64,000 nt of DNA from Butyrivibrio sp. FCS014 (GCF_000526935.1 NZ_JAHA01000010.1:1-64000), one strand, 5' to 3'. Positions 56,001 through 64,000 are shown, counted from the stretch's first letter. The notes: generated by a model from the letters alone, not told the origin. A program made the numbers and translations.

Positions 56001-59000
56001 ATATGTCTTATCTGTTTCTTTTACAAACCATCCAACAAGATCATAACCGGAACGAACAAACTTGGTCATAACTGTGTCTCTGACAACCTTATCACCATAA
56101 TACAAATCAAGTGTTGTAGGCTGGCCATTTGTCTCAACAGTATTATAGCCTGTTGTTGTATCCATGTCCTTGTCGCCGTCAACGTTAAGATCAAAGTATA
56201 CTTTGTATTTTGGCTTTACCCAAACAATGTATGCTCGTGTGTCATTGGTTGCAGGCATCGTTGTATCGAAATCAAACAGCTCTGTTCCTGCTTCATCCTT
56301 CCAGATACCAATAGTTCCGTCTTCTGCAAGCTTAGGAACATAACCCGGAATAGGAGGAGTTTTTATTTTCTTGGCATCATTAATGGCCTTATCCTTGTAT
56401 GATGTAAGGCTTGACTCAAATAGGATATCTTTATATTCCTGAACAGTCTGTGCAGTATTTTCAGCAATAACTTTTTGAGTCTCAGGATCGATAGAAGCTG
56501 CCACGCTCATAAGTGTGAGCTTATACTTATTACGCTCATAACGGATGTATAAGTTTTCACTGAAAGGTACACTAGGATTGTTTCCGCCAGGAACATTCTG
56601 ATAGGAACCAGAATTTCCAACTCTATACGACTTTACTGTAAATCCATCATATTTATTTGAGAAATACCATGTATTGTTCCCAGAATTTCTTATATTTGTG
56701 CTATCAGTAGCCTCTGTAGGGTATGAGGAACCATCTTTATTCTGTTTATAATGCCTTACCTTAAGACTTCCACCTGCAGCCTCATAAGAATAGAAATCCT
56801 TATCTCCATCTGTAGAGAATTGAGCAAGGAAAGTCATTCCCTGGCCAAGTATTTCAATTTCTTCACCATAATAATAAGTAGATCCCTCGTATTCAAACCA
56901 CTCTCTTTCACTAGGCCAACGATAGCCATCATATTTAGAAATCGGCTGTCCATAAAGACCAGACATCTCCTTTAGCGAAGTATACTCTTTGGCATTCCAG
57001 ACATATCTGTTTGAGCCATATGAGGTATAATAATCTGCAGTATAGAACCTATATGTAATCTTCTTTCTGTCGTAGTAAACATTTACAACAGTATCGCCCT
57101 TTGCAGAAATCTTTCCGTCATTTGTGATTACTTTTTTAGGAGTTGCATTAAATCCTGTAAAGTTCTTGTTAAGAGCATTGCCAAGCCAACTATCCTTAAT
57201 AAGATCATCTGTAGCATGGCCTTCAATTACAGTCTGGCTATCATAGTCATAGTTCTTAGGGTCAAACGCTGCATTCTTATCTGTATCAACGTTCTGCTTC
57301 CAGATAATTACAGTAAAAGGAGCAGTACCCTTCGCCCACTTAGCATAGATGTATGTTGTCTTTATGATAGTTGTATTAAAATCGAACTCTTCTGTGCAGT
57401 TTTTATCTGCATACCAACCTCTAAAAACATAGCCATTTCTGGTAGGATTAGCAGGTCTAGTAGCCTTACCGCCTTCTACTACGAACTCAGGCCTTGTATA
57501 GGAAGCTCCGCCGCCATCTCCACCATCATTCTCATCAAAGTGAACCCAGTAACCTTTTTCAATGAATGCAGTAAGTGTACGGTTATTATCGTCACTTGCA
57601 TCGATTGTGGCACCATCTTTATAATACTTGTTATTTAAGTTTGTCCATCCTGTGAAGTTCTGTGTATCCTCCTTAGGCTGAACTGAAACTGTTAATGTAA
57701 GAGGAGCTTCATCCTCACTGCTGTCTGCTGTAACAGCCTCAACTGCAACTACCTCACCCTCTGCTCCGATAAAGGTAACATAGTAAGTAGTCTGAACCTT
57801 AGCTCTTACAGTGTACTTAGCCTCATTTGTCACATCACTCTTAACACCAAATTCAACCGGTTCTCCAAAGTCGTTTGCATCAGTATCCCAGAAATACCAT
57901 CCTTGGAATACCTGATTTTTGGTCAGTGAAGGAATCTCCGGACATGCAAGCTCGTCACCACTGGTAATGTCCTGCTCGGAAACTGTTTCCCAAACATCTG
58001 ATGAATTTTTTACTTCAAAGGTATAGTGCTCAACCTTACGAAGGATTTCATCGTCATTATCAGTTCCGGCAACAATGAATACTGAGAACTCGTTTGATGT
58101 AAAAGTTGCCTCAGTAGCATTACCTTCTGCATCCTGGCTGATGCTGGCGCCGATGGTCTCTACATCACCATGATCATGAACAACCGCAAAGTTGTCGCCC
58201 TCAAGAGCTGCTTTAAGTGTCATTGACACGTTAACATACTTGCTGTTCGCAGGCTGAATCTCTTTTCCGTCTACATCATGGAAAGTGATATCAACACCCT
58301 TAGCTGATGTTGCAGCAGGGATAGCTTCCTTAGCTGTAGCAAGTGCCTGGTCATCACCAATCTCTGTAATTGTAACTGTTGTGCCAGCGGGGAATATACC
58401 AGCCTCTGCACTAACAGTGACTTCCAGAGTGCTTGATGACAAAGAACCTGATACTTTAGGCATCAGCTCTTCAATATTATCAACAGCAACAAACTTAGCT
58501 GTGAAGGTAGCATCTTCTGTAAGACCAGCAGGAGTAAAGGTTGGCTCTGTGCAAACCTGAATACCGTCTGCGTCTACCCACTCTGTAAACTCATACTTGT
58601 CATTCCAAGCTGTAGCTGTAGAACCCTTGAAAGCAGCATCCTTGTCGTTTACGTTAATAGTCTCTGACTTATCAGAAACGTATCCGCCCTTGTCTGCTGT
58701 ATAGGTTACAGTTACATTCTTCTCTTCAGTTGCTTCTTCAGAAGCTTCCTCGTCCTCTTCTGCCTCTTCGGCATCCTCATCGGACACTTCATCTTCATCC
58801 TCTGCAGGCTCTTCCTCTGTAGGCTCAACTACTTCGGGAACCTCCTCAGGATTCTTCTCCCCCTCAGGAACAACCTCGGGTATCACCTCAGGTACAACCT
58901 TAGGCTCATCCTCTACTGCAGGAGGTGTAGTCTCCTCAGTAGTGGGTTCTGTGATCTCGGACCAAGTCTCTGTCTCTGTCTGTGTCTCAGCAGGGGCTTG

Positions 59001-59135
59001 TTCTTCGACAGTTATTGTTTCATCCGTGCCTTCTTCCGCATACGCCTTAGCACTGGCGAAATCACTACCGAAAGTTGTGATCACAAGTGCGATTGACAGC
59101 ATGAACGCAAGAATTCTGTTCCACTTCTTCAACAT
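53052..59135 (-). CDS. Giant repeat adhesin B (InlB-type and MBG/YDG repeats)
   Basis: 2,027 residues; ATG preceded by AGGGAG. Signal peptide MLKKWNRILAFMLSIALV to AYAE, closely similar to adhesin A. A Glu/Pro/Val-rich acidic stretch reaches about residue 145, then VTYTADKGGYVSD-type and InlB B-type repeats (NGYVFRGWYADKN, IYAKWAKG, YDLVGWFVKE, NLYAKWRK) to about 1370. MBG/YDG repeats follow (STTYNGQEQSVSF, ELPYNGKEQSVTGFE, TKTFNGEEQSVTGFE) to about 1930. The C-terminus has PTPTPPTPTPT, AVLGAQRE, AVLGARRGRT, a membrane helix and KGKKKEEDEV. It is clearly a paralogue of A and C. No enzymatic domain is seen. Confidence 0.85.
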   Translation of the reverse strand: MLKKWNRILAFMLSIALVITTFGSDFASAKAYAEEGTDETITVEEQAPAETQTETETWSEITEPTTEETTPPAVEDEPKVVPEVIPEVVPEGEKNPEEVPEVVEPTEEEPAEDEDEVSDEDAEEAEEDEEASEEATEEKNVTVTYTADKGGYVSDKSETINVNDKDAAFKGSTATAWNDKYEFTEWVDADGIQVCTEPTFTPAGLTEDATFTAKFVAVDNIEELMPKVSGSLSSSTLEVTVSAEAGIFPAGTTVTITEIGDDQALATAKEAIPAATSAKGVDITFHDVDGKEIQPANSKYVNVSMTLKAALEGDNFAVVHDHGDVETIGASISQDAEGNATEATFTSNEFSVFIVAGTDNDDEILRKVEHYTFEVKNSSDVWETVSEQDITSGDELACPEIPSLTKNQVFQGWYFWDTDANDFGEPVEFGVKSDVTNEAKYTVRAKVQTTYYVTFIGAEGEVVAVEAVTADSSEDEAPLTLTVSVQPKEDTQNFTGWTNLNNKYYKDGATIDASDDNNRTLTAFIEKGYWVHFDENDGGDGGGASYTRPEFVVEGGKATRPANPTRNGYVFRGWYADKNCTEEFDFNTTIIKTTYIYAKWAKGTAPFTVIIWKQNVDTDKNAAFDPKNYDYDSQTVIEGHATDDLIKDSWLGNALNKNFTGFNATPKKVITNDGKISAKGDTVVNVYYDRKKITYRFYTADYYTSYGSNRYVWNAKEYTSLKEMSGLYGQPISKYDGYRWPSEREWFEYEGSTYYYGEEIEILGQGMTFLAQFSTDGDKDFYSYEAAGGSLKVRHYKQNKDGSSYPTEATDSTNIRNSGNNTWYFSNKYDGFTVKSYRVGNSGSYQNVPGGNNPSVPFSENLYIRYERNKYKLTLMSVAASIDPETQKVIAENTAQTVQEYKDILFESSLTSYKDKAINDAKKIKTPPIPGYVPKLAEDGTIGIWKDEAGTELFDFDTTMPATNDTRAYIVWVKPKYKVYFDLNVDGDKDMDTTTGYNTVETNGQPTTLDLYYGDKVVRDTVMTKFVRSGYDLVGWFVKETDKTYDYGAVTSDVNLYAKWRKQGGTKIKYEENGTYIKNKDTGARENVAGTMLDSNRDTHTYATDSTVVVTAGSTAVETDKFTFIGWELLDKNRNVVKAYYPNDHFDLDDSYIVTEVGEDGEKENYVVLRALYAKTGGGTAADTTTLTYNINDGSASPKTVTISKNGDHDLRVNEKIQAWTLAEAEKNNFKREGFELLGWNIDQNEANEGTFKIALGKEYIIANNKNSDDNPSTNVLYAVWKELNGSYTVEYYKSFPASSGAADVKIGEPVTVEGVKAGTKITAADIDVDKYRETAGVGYKAGVVDPASTTIEAGKNKTIKVVYKPVKATITVEGNYYSTTYNGQEQSVSFPKDATNDDPGFKVTSIKYDADDVSGIISKDDVSIRQSIGASGTEVDEYPFNLGPEDFVLNNDDILDYEFKIAKDSEGNNKDGIFEILPVGKVKVVITGKTDELPYNGKEQSVTGFEFTSNNDLFTAASFTYKGKTGDEAQAAAIAKGTDVNDEGYAMGLDKKDFAVVNTTTFPDVEFEVRADGLLTITPRTVNITVAGKKETKTFNGEEQSVTGFETYEVEVVEVEGADTPDFSTADVIFDFDGNGTADEEDDAIATGLTPDTYPMGLKKAMFTLDPKDMNFVLGTVDVTDGELVIENGNGEIEIAFSVTDVTKPYTGYMQTVEALATVEGPKEPLYKKVLDAISDALTITAGAADDQTTFEFKNKTYVVKNIKVKAEGRNVTEGSAGIPPYDFELEKDIVITLDDVDVTKSFTVNKEGLKGKFNITPVDLTYTADDKSKVQGTADPALTAQLTGLIGEDVARKADVEAFLKEITEIYRDKGEDVGTYVIHIDPKSFEPQEPIRPMVKALADDVVVVDDTEGIDFESMTLITNNYNEPKLVNGLFTITAAPGPNPPTPTPPTPTPTPDTPAPVAAPAVLGAQREVEVDGPAVLGARRGRTADDTATGTARIFAIIVSAAVAIALLFKGKKKEEDEV

Positions 59136-59203
59136 ATCTTTCTCTCCCTCTCATATATTGTTAATATTGTTAAAAAATAATAACCAACTGTTACTGCAAC
59201 AGG

Positions 59204-59428
59204 TCATGCCTGCTGCTCAATAGATATCTGCTGTCCGGAAGCCATGGCTTCATCCATCAGCTTGACAAGTTCAAGCATGCTCCGGAACCGCTCTGTTCTA
59301 TTTTCTTCAGCCCAAACAACCTTGCCCTGCCATGTCTCGTTCTGACAATACTCAATCTTCACAACGAAAGTGCCTTTTCGGCGGCCGGGATCCGGATTGT
59401 TTGTGATGCTCAACGCTTTTCTACCCAT
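59204..59428 (-). CDS. Small companion protein of adhesin B (TWQG/FRSALELI family)
   Basis: 74 residues, MGRKALSITNNPDPG start with GAGAGGA upstream. The core GTFVVKIEYCQNETWQG, then VVWAEENRTERF, then RSMLELVKLMDEAM, aligns without gaps to the companion of adhesin A. Cytoplasmic by prediction. It lies 68 bases before adhesin B on the same strand, with no terminator between. Gene size, spacing and order repeat those at adhesin A, which supports a functional link. Function unknown. Confidence 0.75.
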   Translation of the reverse strand: MGRKALSITNNPDPGRRKGTFVVKIEYCQNETWQGKVVWAEENRTERFRSMLELVKLMDEAMASGQQISIEQQA

Positions 59429-59466
59429 AATAGTATCCTCTCGCTTTTATCATTGTAGAAAAAGAG

Positions 59467-59491
59467 TCATCATATCACCCATCATATTTTG
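59467..59491 (-). promoter_or_regulatory. Motif shared by the two companion-adhesin operons (copy 2)
   Basis: On the minus strand: CAAAATAT, three bases, GGGT, two bases, TATGAT, then GA. It is 39 bases before the companion start. Outside the motif the two upstream regions differ. Confidence 0.5.
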
Positions 59492-59873
59492 AATTATTTT
59501 TGTTCTTTTTGTGAAAAAAATGTGAACTCCCTTAATAGCCATTATACTAGCTAAGTTTATAATCAAAAATTAAATTTCAATAAATTTTAATTCGATGTAA
59601 ACTTTATTTCGTTGAAAATCCTTGGAGAATCGGTAAACCTATCTGGAAGCATTTATTCACTGCCTTTATTTAACGGTATAATCTATTGTGTTTTACCCTC
59701 ATTGCTCTTGCCAAAGGCAAGGATGCTGTCAAAGAGGAGTCAGTGAAAATCAACGCCATAGAATAGAATGCCCCGCAAGCTATGTATTCATGAGTTCCAA
59801 CGAAAACTAAATCACGCTGCAATCCAGGCCGCATGTTGATTGCGGCCTTTAATAATGTTCCAATATAGAAATA
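59492..59873. other. Gap between adhesin operons; no convincing gene
   Basis: The part to about 59640 is very AT-rich. From about 59690 to 59850 the base composition rises, and a hairpin AGGCCGCA/TGCGGCCT (59826-59848) followed by TTTAATAAT could terminate plus-strand transcription. Short frames on both strands here have no recognisable product or ribosome site; a decayed insertion-sequence fragment is possible. Confidence 0.4.
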
Positions 59874-59903
59874 GCGGGCAGTCGGTGTTAACCGGCTACC
59901 CGC
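59874..59903 (-). terminator. Terminator of adhesin C
   Basis: GCGGGTAGCCGGT pairs with ACCGACTGCCCGC (one G-T or mismatch) and is followed by TATTTCTATATTGG. It shares almost all of its stem and the adjoining GGGAAAAGAGCTATCGG with the region after adhesin B. Confidence 0.75.
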
Positions 59904-59941
59904 CATCTTATTGTTTCTTATTCGGGAAAAGAGCTATCGGA

Positions 59942-62900
59942 TTATGCCTCGTCCTCTTTCTTCTTTCCCTTGAACATAAGAGAGATTGCAACTGCTGCTG
60001 AAACAATGATTGCAAGCAATCTTGCTGCTGCATTTGTTGTCTCATCTGCTGTTCTTCCTCTTCTTGCTCCGAGTACTGCTGCGCCGTTGCCTTCAAGCTC
60101 TCTCTGTGCTCCCAGGACTGCGCCCGCAGGCATTGCTGCGAGAGGTGTAGGATCATCAGGGATAGGTGTAGGATCATTGCTAGGCACAGCTGTAATAGCA
60201 AGGCTTCCTTCACTAATCTCAATATCATAGTTGTTTAAGAAGAGTGCTTCATTATTAATGTACTTCTCTGCACTAAACTCGTATGCTATCTTGTTTACAA
60301 CAGCAGGGCCAACATCAGTTACAGATCCTGTCGCGCGAAGGTTTGTGATCTCTCCATCAACAAATCCACTGCCACTTACATGTACAGTAGGTTTTGTAAG
60401 CGGTGTTCCATCATAAGTCTTTGTTCCAGAATCAGATGTGAGTTTAACATCTCTCTTTGTTACAGTCATTGTTCCGATTGTGCTTGTACCTTCAAATCCC
60501 TCAGGTGTAACAATCTGAACATCAAACATCTTAGCAACATTCTCACCATTGAGTGTGATCTTCATTTCTGATGTATCAAGCTTGGTTTCATACAAGCCCG
60601 CATCAATTCCCGTCTCACTGATGATCTTTATGCCTGTAACATCAAAAGTAACAACATCATCACCATCGCCATATTTGATTGAATCATTGATCTTTGTTTC
60701 CTTGATACCCTTTTCAATCTGGAATGATTCTGTTTCAGGAGCAGCCTGATCACTGATATCTTCGTCAAGCGCATAAACTGTAAGTACTCCCAGATGTGCC
60801 ATTGTATGAAGGAATGATCTAATGATATCACCACTATCTTCTGTTGCTGTCTCAAGAACTGCAAGTTTTTCCTCAGCCTGATCTTCAACTACAGGATCAT
60901 CATATCCCGGAAGGTCAACACTATGTACCTTTTCATCGGTAATCTCATGTGAAAGAATTATCGAAACAGGAAGCTCGTGTTCAGCACCGTCATACATCAT
61001 AGAGTCAGTGTTCTTGCCGTTTCCATCAATGTCAAGTTTGACATAAAGTTTAAACTTGTCATCTCCCTCAAGCTCTGTCACTACAAGATCACCATCACGA
61101 AGATCAACATCGTAGTTCTCTGCATTGAAGGTTCCTTCCTTGAAGTTCCAGCTTGTGATAACGTTCTTACTGCTTCCGAAGAAGGTCTGTGAACCCTTTA
61201 CATATACTTCAAGTCCGCTAAACTCATCAACATCTGTGCCGTCATCTGTATACTTGGCAAAAGAGCCTTCCTCAATCTTATAAGAACTCTTAACAAGAGG
61301 AGTTCCATCAAACTTCTTGGTATCGTCAGAAGCACGAAGTGCTACAAAACGCTTGTTAATTTTAAGTGTTGCTACTGATCCTTCGTCGAGTGTGTACTGC
61401 TCAATTACTGACTTACCAGCACCATCAACAACATCAGCCTTAAGCATAAAGCTCTTGGATCCTGCATCTGTGATCGAAAGCTGATTTGAAGGAGTTCCCT
61501 CAACACCATCTACAACCTCAACATACTTAACATCGAGCGAATGGCCTTTCTTGACTTTACCTTCGATTACTGAATAAGATGCAACAAGTGGTGTTCCATC
61601 ATAAGTCTTTGCAAAGGACTGAGTGTCTACAGCAGCTGCTGCAAGCTTGATGACTGTCTTATCTTCATACACAGCTGTGTAAGTAGCATCCTTGAGAACT
61701 TCCATTGCGCCAAGGTCTGATGCAGTCCATTCTATGCCTTCCTCATCTACCCACTTTACAAAATACTGAGTGGATGGTGACTCAGGCCTAGCCATATCAA
61801 AGCCATCTCCAGCTGTAGGAGTGAGATCCCAGTGCTTTACATTAAATGTCTTTGTCTGATTTCCGTAGTCATTCTGCCAATCAAATGTCACAGTATGTTC
61901 TTTAATTGTAAAGTAGCCATAAAGATCAACATTATAATCAGGCATTGTGAACTGTACGTTATCCTCGTCCGCAACTTCCTGTCCAAGTATTTTTCTTACA
62001 TAATCCGCAATCTGTGTAAGAATTGGCTTCTCAGCATCCTGTGTCTCAACAGATGTATACCATCCCGTAAAGTCAAAGCCATCCGCAGTCGCTTTAGGAT
62101 TAACTTTTACTACTGCTCCATATTCATACTGCATTCTGGTCAATTCGCTCTGCGCAGGATTAGGAACCGCTCTTTCCGGTACACTTGTGTATGAATATGT
62201 TACATAGTACTTATTTCTTGTGTAGTAATAATCTACTACTGTTGTACCATCTGCTGCTATTGTTACCTCTTTGGCTGCAGGTGATGTAAATCCAGTAATC
62301 GTAAGAACTGCAGGGGTTACCTTTGCATCGGATGTTCCTGTAAGGCTATCTGTCTGATAGTTTTCATAGTTAGTATCATTTTCCGGTGTAGCAGATTTAT
62401 TAAGCTTCTGTGTCCAGTGCCTTACAACATATGCTGTGTCTGTCCTTGCTGTCCATGTTGCATAAAGAGTGAGATCAGCTGCATTTCCATACTCTGCATT
62501 CACTCCATAGGAAGCTCCGGTTCCATCCTTCTTTGTGTTCCAGCCTGCAAAGTCATATCCCTTCTTGGTAAATCCGTTATTTCTGATGTTTACCTTGCCA
62601 GGGTATGTGAATTCCTGGCTGGATGTTGATCCGCCTGTGTGTCCATTTCCCTCATACGTTACTGTATAGCTGATTCCCTTGTAGTAATAATCTACTACTG
62701 TTGTGCCATCTGCTGCTATTGTTACCTCTTTGGCTGCAGGTGATGTAAATCCAGTAATCGTAAGAACTGCAGGGGTTACCTTTGTATCGGATGTTCCTTT
62801 AAGGCTATCTGTCTTATAGATTCCATAGTTGGTATCGTTCTCTGGAGTTGATGGCCTTCCTGCCTTCTGTGTCCAGTGCCTTACAACATATGCTGTGTCT

Positions 62901-64000
62901 GTCCTTGCTGTCCATGTTGCATAAAGAGTGAGATTAGCTGCATTTCCATACTCTGCATTCACTCCATAGGAAGCTCCGGTTCCATCCTTCTTTGTGTTCC
63001 AGCCTGCAAAGTCATATCCCTTCTTGGTAAATCCGTTATTTCTGATGTTTACCTTGCCAGGGTATGTGAATTCCTGGCTGGATGTTGATCCGCCTGTGTG
63101 TCCATTTCCCTCATACGTTACTGTATAGCTGATTCCCTTGTAGTAATAATCTACTACTGTTGTGCCATCTGCTGCTATTGTTACCTCTTTGGCTGCAGGT
63201 GATGTAAATCCAGTAATCGTAAGAACTGCAGGGGTTACCTTTGTATCGGATGTTCCTTTAAGGCTATCTGTTTTATAGATTCCATAGTTGGTATCGTTCT
63301 CTGGAGTTGATGGCCTTCCTGCCTTCTGTGTCCAGTGCCTTACAACATATGCTGTGTCTGTCCTTGCTGTCCATGTTGCATAAAGAGTGAGATTAGCTGC
63401 ATTTCCATACTCTGCATTCACTCCATAGGAAGTTCCGGTTCCATCCTTCTTTGTGTTCCAGCCTGCAAAGTCATATCCCTTCTTGGTAAATCCGTTATTT
63501 CTGATGTTTACCTTGCCAGGGTATGTGAATTCCTGGCTGGATGTTGATCCGCCTGTGTGTCCATTTCCCTCATACGTTACTGTATAGCTGATTCCCTTGT
63601 AGTAATAATCTACTACTGTTGTGCCATCTGCTGCTATTGTTACCTCTTTGGCTGCAGGTGATGTAAATCCAGTAATCGTAAGAACTGCAGGGGTTACCTT
63701 TGTATCGGATGTTCCTGTAAGTCTATCTGTCTGATAGATTCCATAGTTGGTATCGTTCTCTGGAGTTGATGGCATTTCTGCCTTCTGTGTCCAGTGCCTT
63801 ACAACATATGCTGTGTCTGTCCTTGCTGTCCATGTTGCATAAAGAGTGAGATTAGCTGCATTTCCATACTCTGCATTCACTCCATAGGAAGTTCCGGTTC
63901 CATCCTTCTTTGTGTTCCAGCCTGCAAAGTCATATCCCTTCTTGGTAAATCCGTTATTTCTGATGTTTACCTTGCCAGGGTATGTGAATTCCTGGCTGGA
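59942..64000 (-). CDS. Giant repeat adhesin C, 5' end beyond the window
   Basis: The open frame runs through 64000, giving at least 1,352 residues; the N-terminus is outside the window. The visible N-terminal part is four near-identical 153-residue units, each with a MucBP-like half (AYVVRHWTQK ... TVVDYYYKG) and an InlB B-type half (YTVTYEGNGHTGG ... YDFAGWNTKKDGTG ... LTLYATWTA). Next come further InlB-type modules, then YDG repeats (KTYDGTPLVASYSV, KKFDGTPLVKSSYK, TKTYDGTPLTKPTV). The C-terminus has AVLGAQRE, AAVLGARRGRT, a membrane helix and KGKKKEDEA, as in A and B. Role as a surface adhesin is inferred from repeat types. Confidence 0.85.
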   Translation of the reverse strand, partial: SSQEFTYPGKVNIRNNGFTKKGYDFAGWNTKKDGTGTSYGVNAEYGNAANLTLYATWTARTDTAYVVRHWTQKAEMPSTPENDTNYGIYQTDRLTGTSDTKVTPAVLTITGFTSPAAKEVTIAADGTTVVDYYYKGISYTVTYEGNGHTGGSTSSQEFTYPGKVNIRNNGFTKKGYDFAGWNTKKDGTGTSYGVNAEYGNAANLTLYATWTARTDTAYVVRHWTQKAGRPSTPENDTNYGIYKTDSLKGTSDTKVTPAVLTITGFTSPAAKEVTIAADGTTVVDYYYKGISYTVTYEGNGHTGGSTSSQEFTYPGKVNIRNNGFTKKGYDFAGWNTKKDGTGASYGVNAEYGNAANLTLYATWTARTDTAYVVRHWTQKAGRPSTPENDTNYGIYKTDSLKGTSDTKVTPAVLTITGFTSPAAKEVTIAADGTTVVDYYYKGISYTVTYEGNGHTGGSTSSQEFTYPGKVNIRNNGFTKKGYDFAGWNTKKDGTGASYGVNAEYGNAADLTLYATWTARTDTAYVVRHWTQKLNKSATPENDTNYENYQTDSLTGTSDAKVTPAVLTITGFTSPAAKEVTIAADGTTVVDYYYTRNKYYVTYSYTSVPERAVPNPAQSELTRMQYEYGAVVKVNPKATADGFDFTGWYTSVETQDAEKPILTQIADYVRKILGQEVADEDNVQFTMPDYNVDLYGYFTIKEHTVTFDWQNDYGNQTKTFNVKHWDLTPTAGDGFDMARPESPSTQYFVKWVDEEGIEWTASDLGAMEVLKDATYTAVYEDKTVIKLAAAAVDTQSFAKTYDGTPLVASYSVIEGKVKKGHSLDVKYVEVVDGVEGTPSNQLSITDAGSKSFMLKADVVDGAGKSVIEQYTLDEGSVATLKINKRFVALRASDDTKKFDGTPLVKSSYKIEEGSFAKYTDDGTDVDEFSGLEVYVKGSQTFFGSSKNVITSWNFKEGTFNAENYDVDLRDGDLVVTELEGDDKFKLYVKLDIDGNGKNTDSMMYDGAEHELPVSIILSHEITDEKVHSVDLPGYDDPVVEDQAEEKLAVLETATEDSGDIIRSFLHTMAHLGVLTVYALDEDISDQAAPETESFQIEKGIKETKINDSIKYGDGDDVVTFDVTGIKIISETGIDAGLYETKLDTSEMKITLNGENVAKMFDVQIVTPEGFEGTSTIGTMTVTKRDVKLTSDSGTKTYDGTPLTKPTVHVSGSGFVDGEITNLRATGSVTDVGPAVVNKIAYEFSAEKYINNEALFLNNYDIEISEGSLAITAVPSNDPTPIPDDPTPLAAMPAGAVLGAQRELEGNGAAVLGARRGRTADETTNAAARLLAIIVSAAVAISLMFKGKKKEDEA
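62223..64000 (-). repeat. 459-bp tandem repeats within adhesin C, about 3.9 copies
   Basis: The landmark TAGTAATAATCTACTACTG recurs at 62223, 62682, 63141 and 63600, spaced exactly 459 bases (153 codons). The inner copies are nearly identical in DNA, while the copy nearest the C-terminus (62223) has more changes. The array runs off the window end, so the copy number is unknown. Confidence 0.95.

Noticed and set aside
59670-59906. 78-residue minus-strand frame in the gap upstream of the adhesin C terminator
   Set aside because: No ribosome site, no recognisable family, and it runs through the adhesin C terminator; kept only as a possible decayed element.
62417-63547. Three identical Cys-rich 70-residue plus-strand frames
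   Set aside because: They are antisense shadows of the 459-bp repeats of adhesin C and recur only because the coding repeat recurs.
62223-64000. CRISPR-like regular repeats
   Set aside because: The unit is 459 bp, fully coding and contiguous without spacers; it is a protein repeat.
45122-64000. LPXTG sortase signal in the adhesins
   Set aside because: No LPXTG or close variant precedes the C-terminal helix; only the VLGARRGRT motif is present.

Overview
The window looks like a chromosomal segment of an anaerobic, butyrate-forming, pectin-degrading Firmicute, most likely a Lachnospiraceae member close to Butyrivibrio or Pseudobutyrivibrio. This rests on the gene set: the crotonyl-CoA route thl-crt-hbd-bcd-etfB-etfA, AGGAGG-type ribosome binding sites, an extended set of pectin enzymes and giant cell-surface proteins. 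The genus is an inference; no rRNA is present. Nearly all genes lie on the minus strand.

Layout. 1-0.9 kb: decayed IS30-type transposase end with inverted repeats. 0.9-4.2 kb: a tightly overlapping operon read rlmL-like methyltransferase, degenerate amidase, rdgB, yfcE-type phosphoesterase. 4.3-11.8 kb: one giant surface pectinase (pectin methylesterase plus family 9 pectate lyase) behind a cre-like palindrome. 12-18.8 kb: tRNA-Arg, a REC/HD-GYP response regulator, a second thiolase, a Co/Ni ECF transporter (cbiMN-cbiQ-cbiO) and mtnA. 18.85-21 kb: an IS605-type element with divergent tnpA and tnpB and a structured omega-RNA-like 3' end. 21.1-27.5 kb: the butyrate operon. 27.6-36.4 kb: housekeeping and signalling genes (hpf, NlpC/P60 hydrolase, trxB, SDR reductase, cheY, a CheX-like protein, an SseB-like protein, M18 peptidase). 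36.6-44.3 kb: GH105, a lipoprotein barnase with barstar, pectinesterase, a permease behind a yybP-ykoY-type (Mn2+) riboswitch, and GH28 polygalacturonase. 44.5-64 kb: three giant repeat adhesins with three copies of a small companion-protein family.

How they work together. The surface PL9/CE8 protein, CE8, GH28 and GH105 can de-esterify pectin, cut it and clear unsaturated disaccharides. Two of these genes carry almost identical cre-type palindromes, which suggests carbon catabolite control. Acetyl-CoA from the sugars can enter the thl-to-bcd/etf pathway. The adhesins may tether the cell to plant fibre.

The most novel-looking part is 44.5-64 kb. Small cytosolic proteins (core TWQG ... FRSALELI) precede two giant secreted adhesins, the two operons share an upstream motif, and all three adhesins end in a doubled VLGAxR / VLGARRGRT motif before a C-terminal membrane segment, with no LPXTG.

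Quality caveat: between about 0.9 and 16.1 kb seven genes are broken by single-base indels, nearly all explainable as one extra base in a short homopolymer. I treat these as probable sequencing errors and give restored gene limits.
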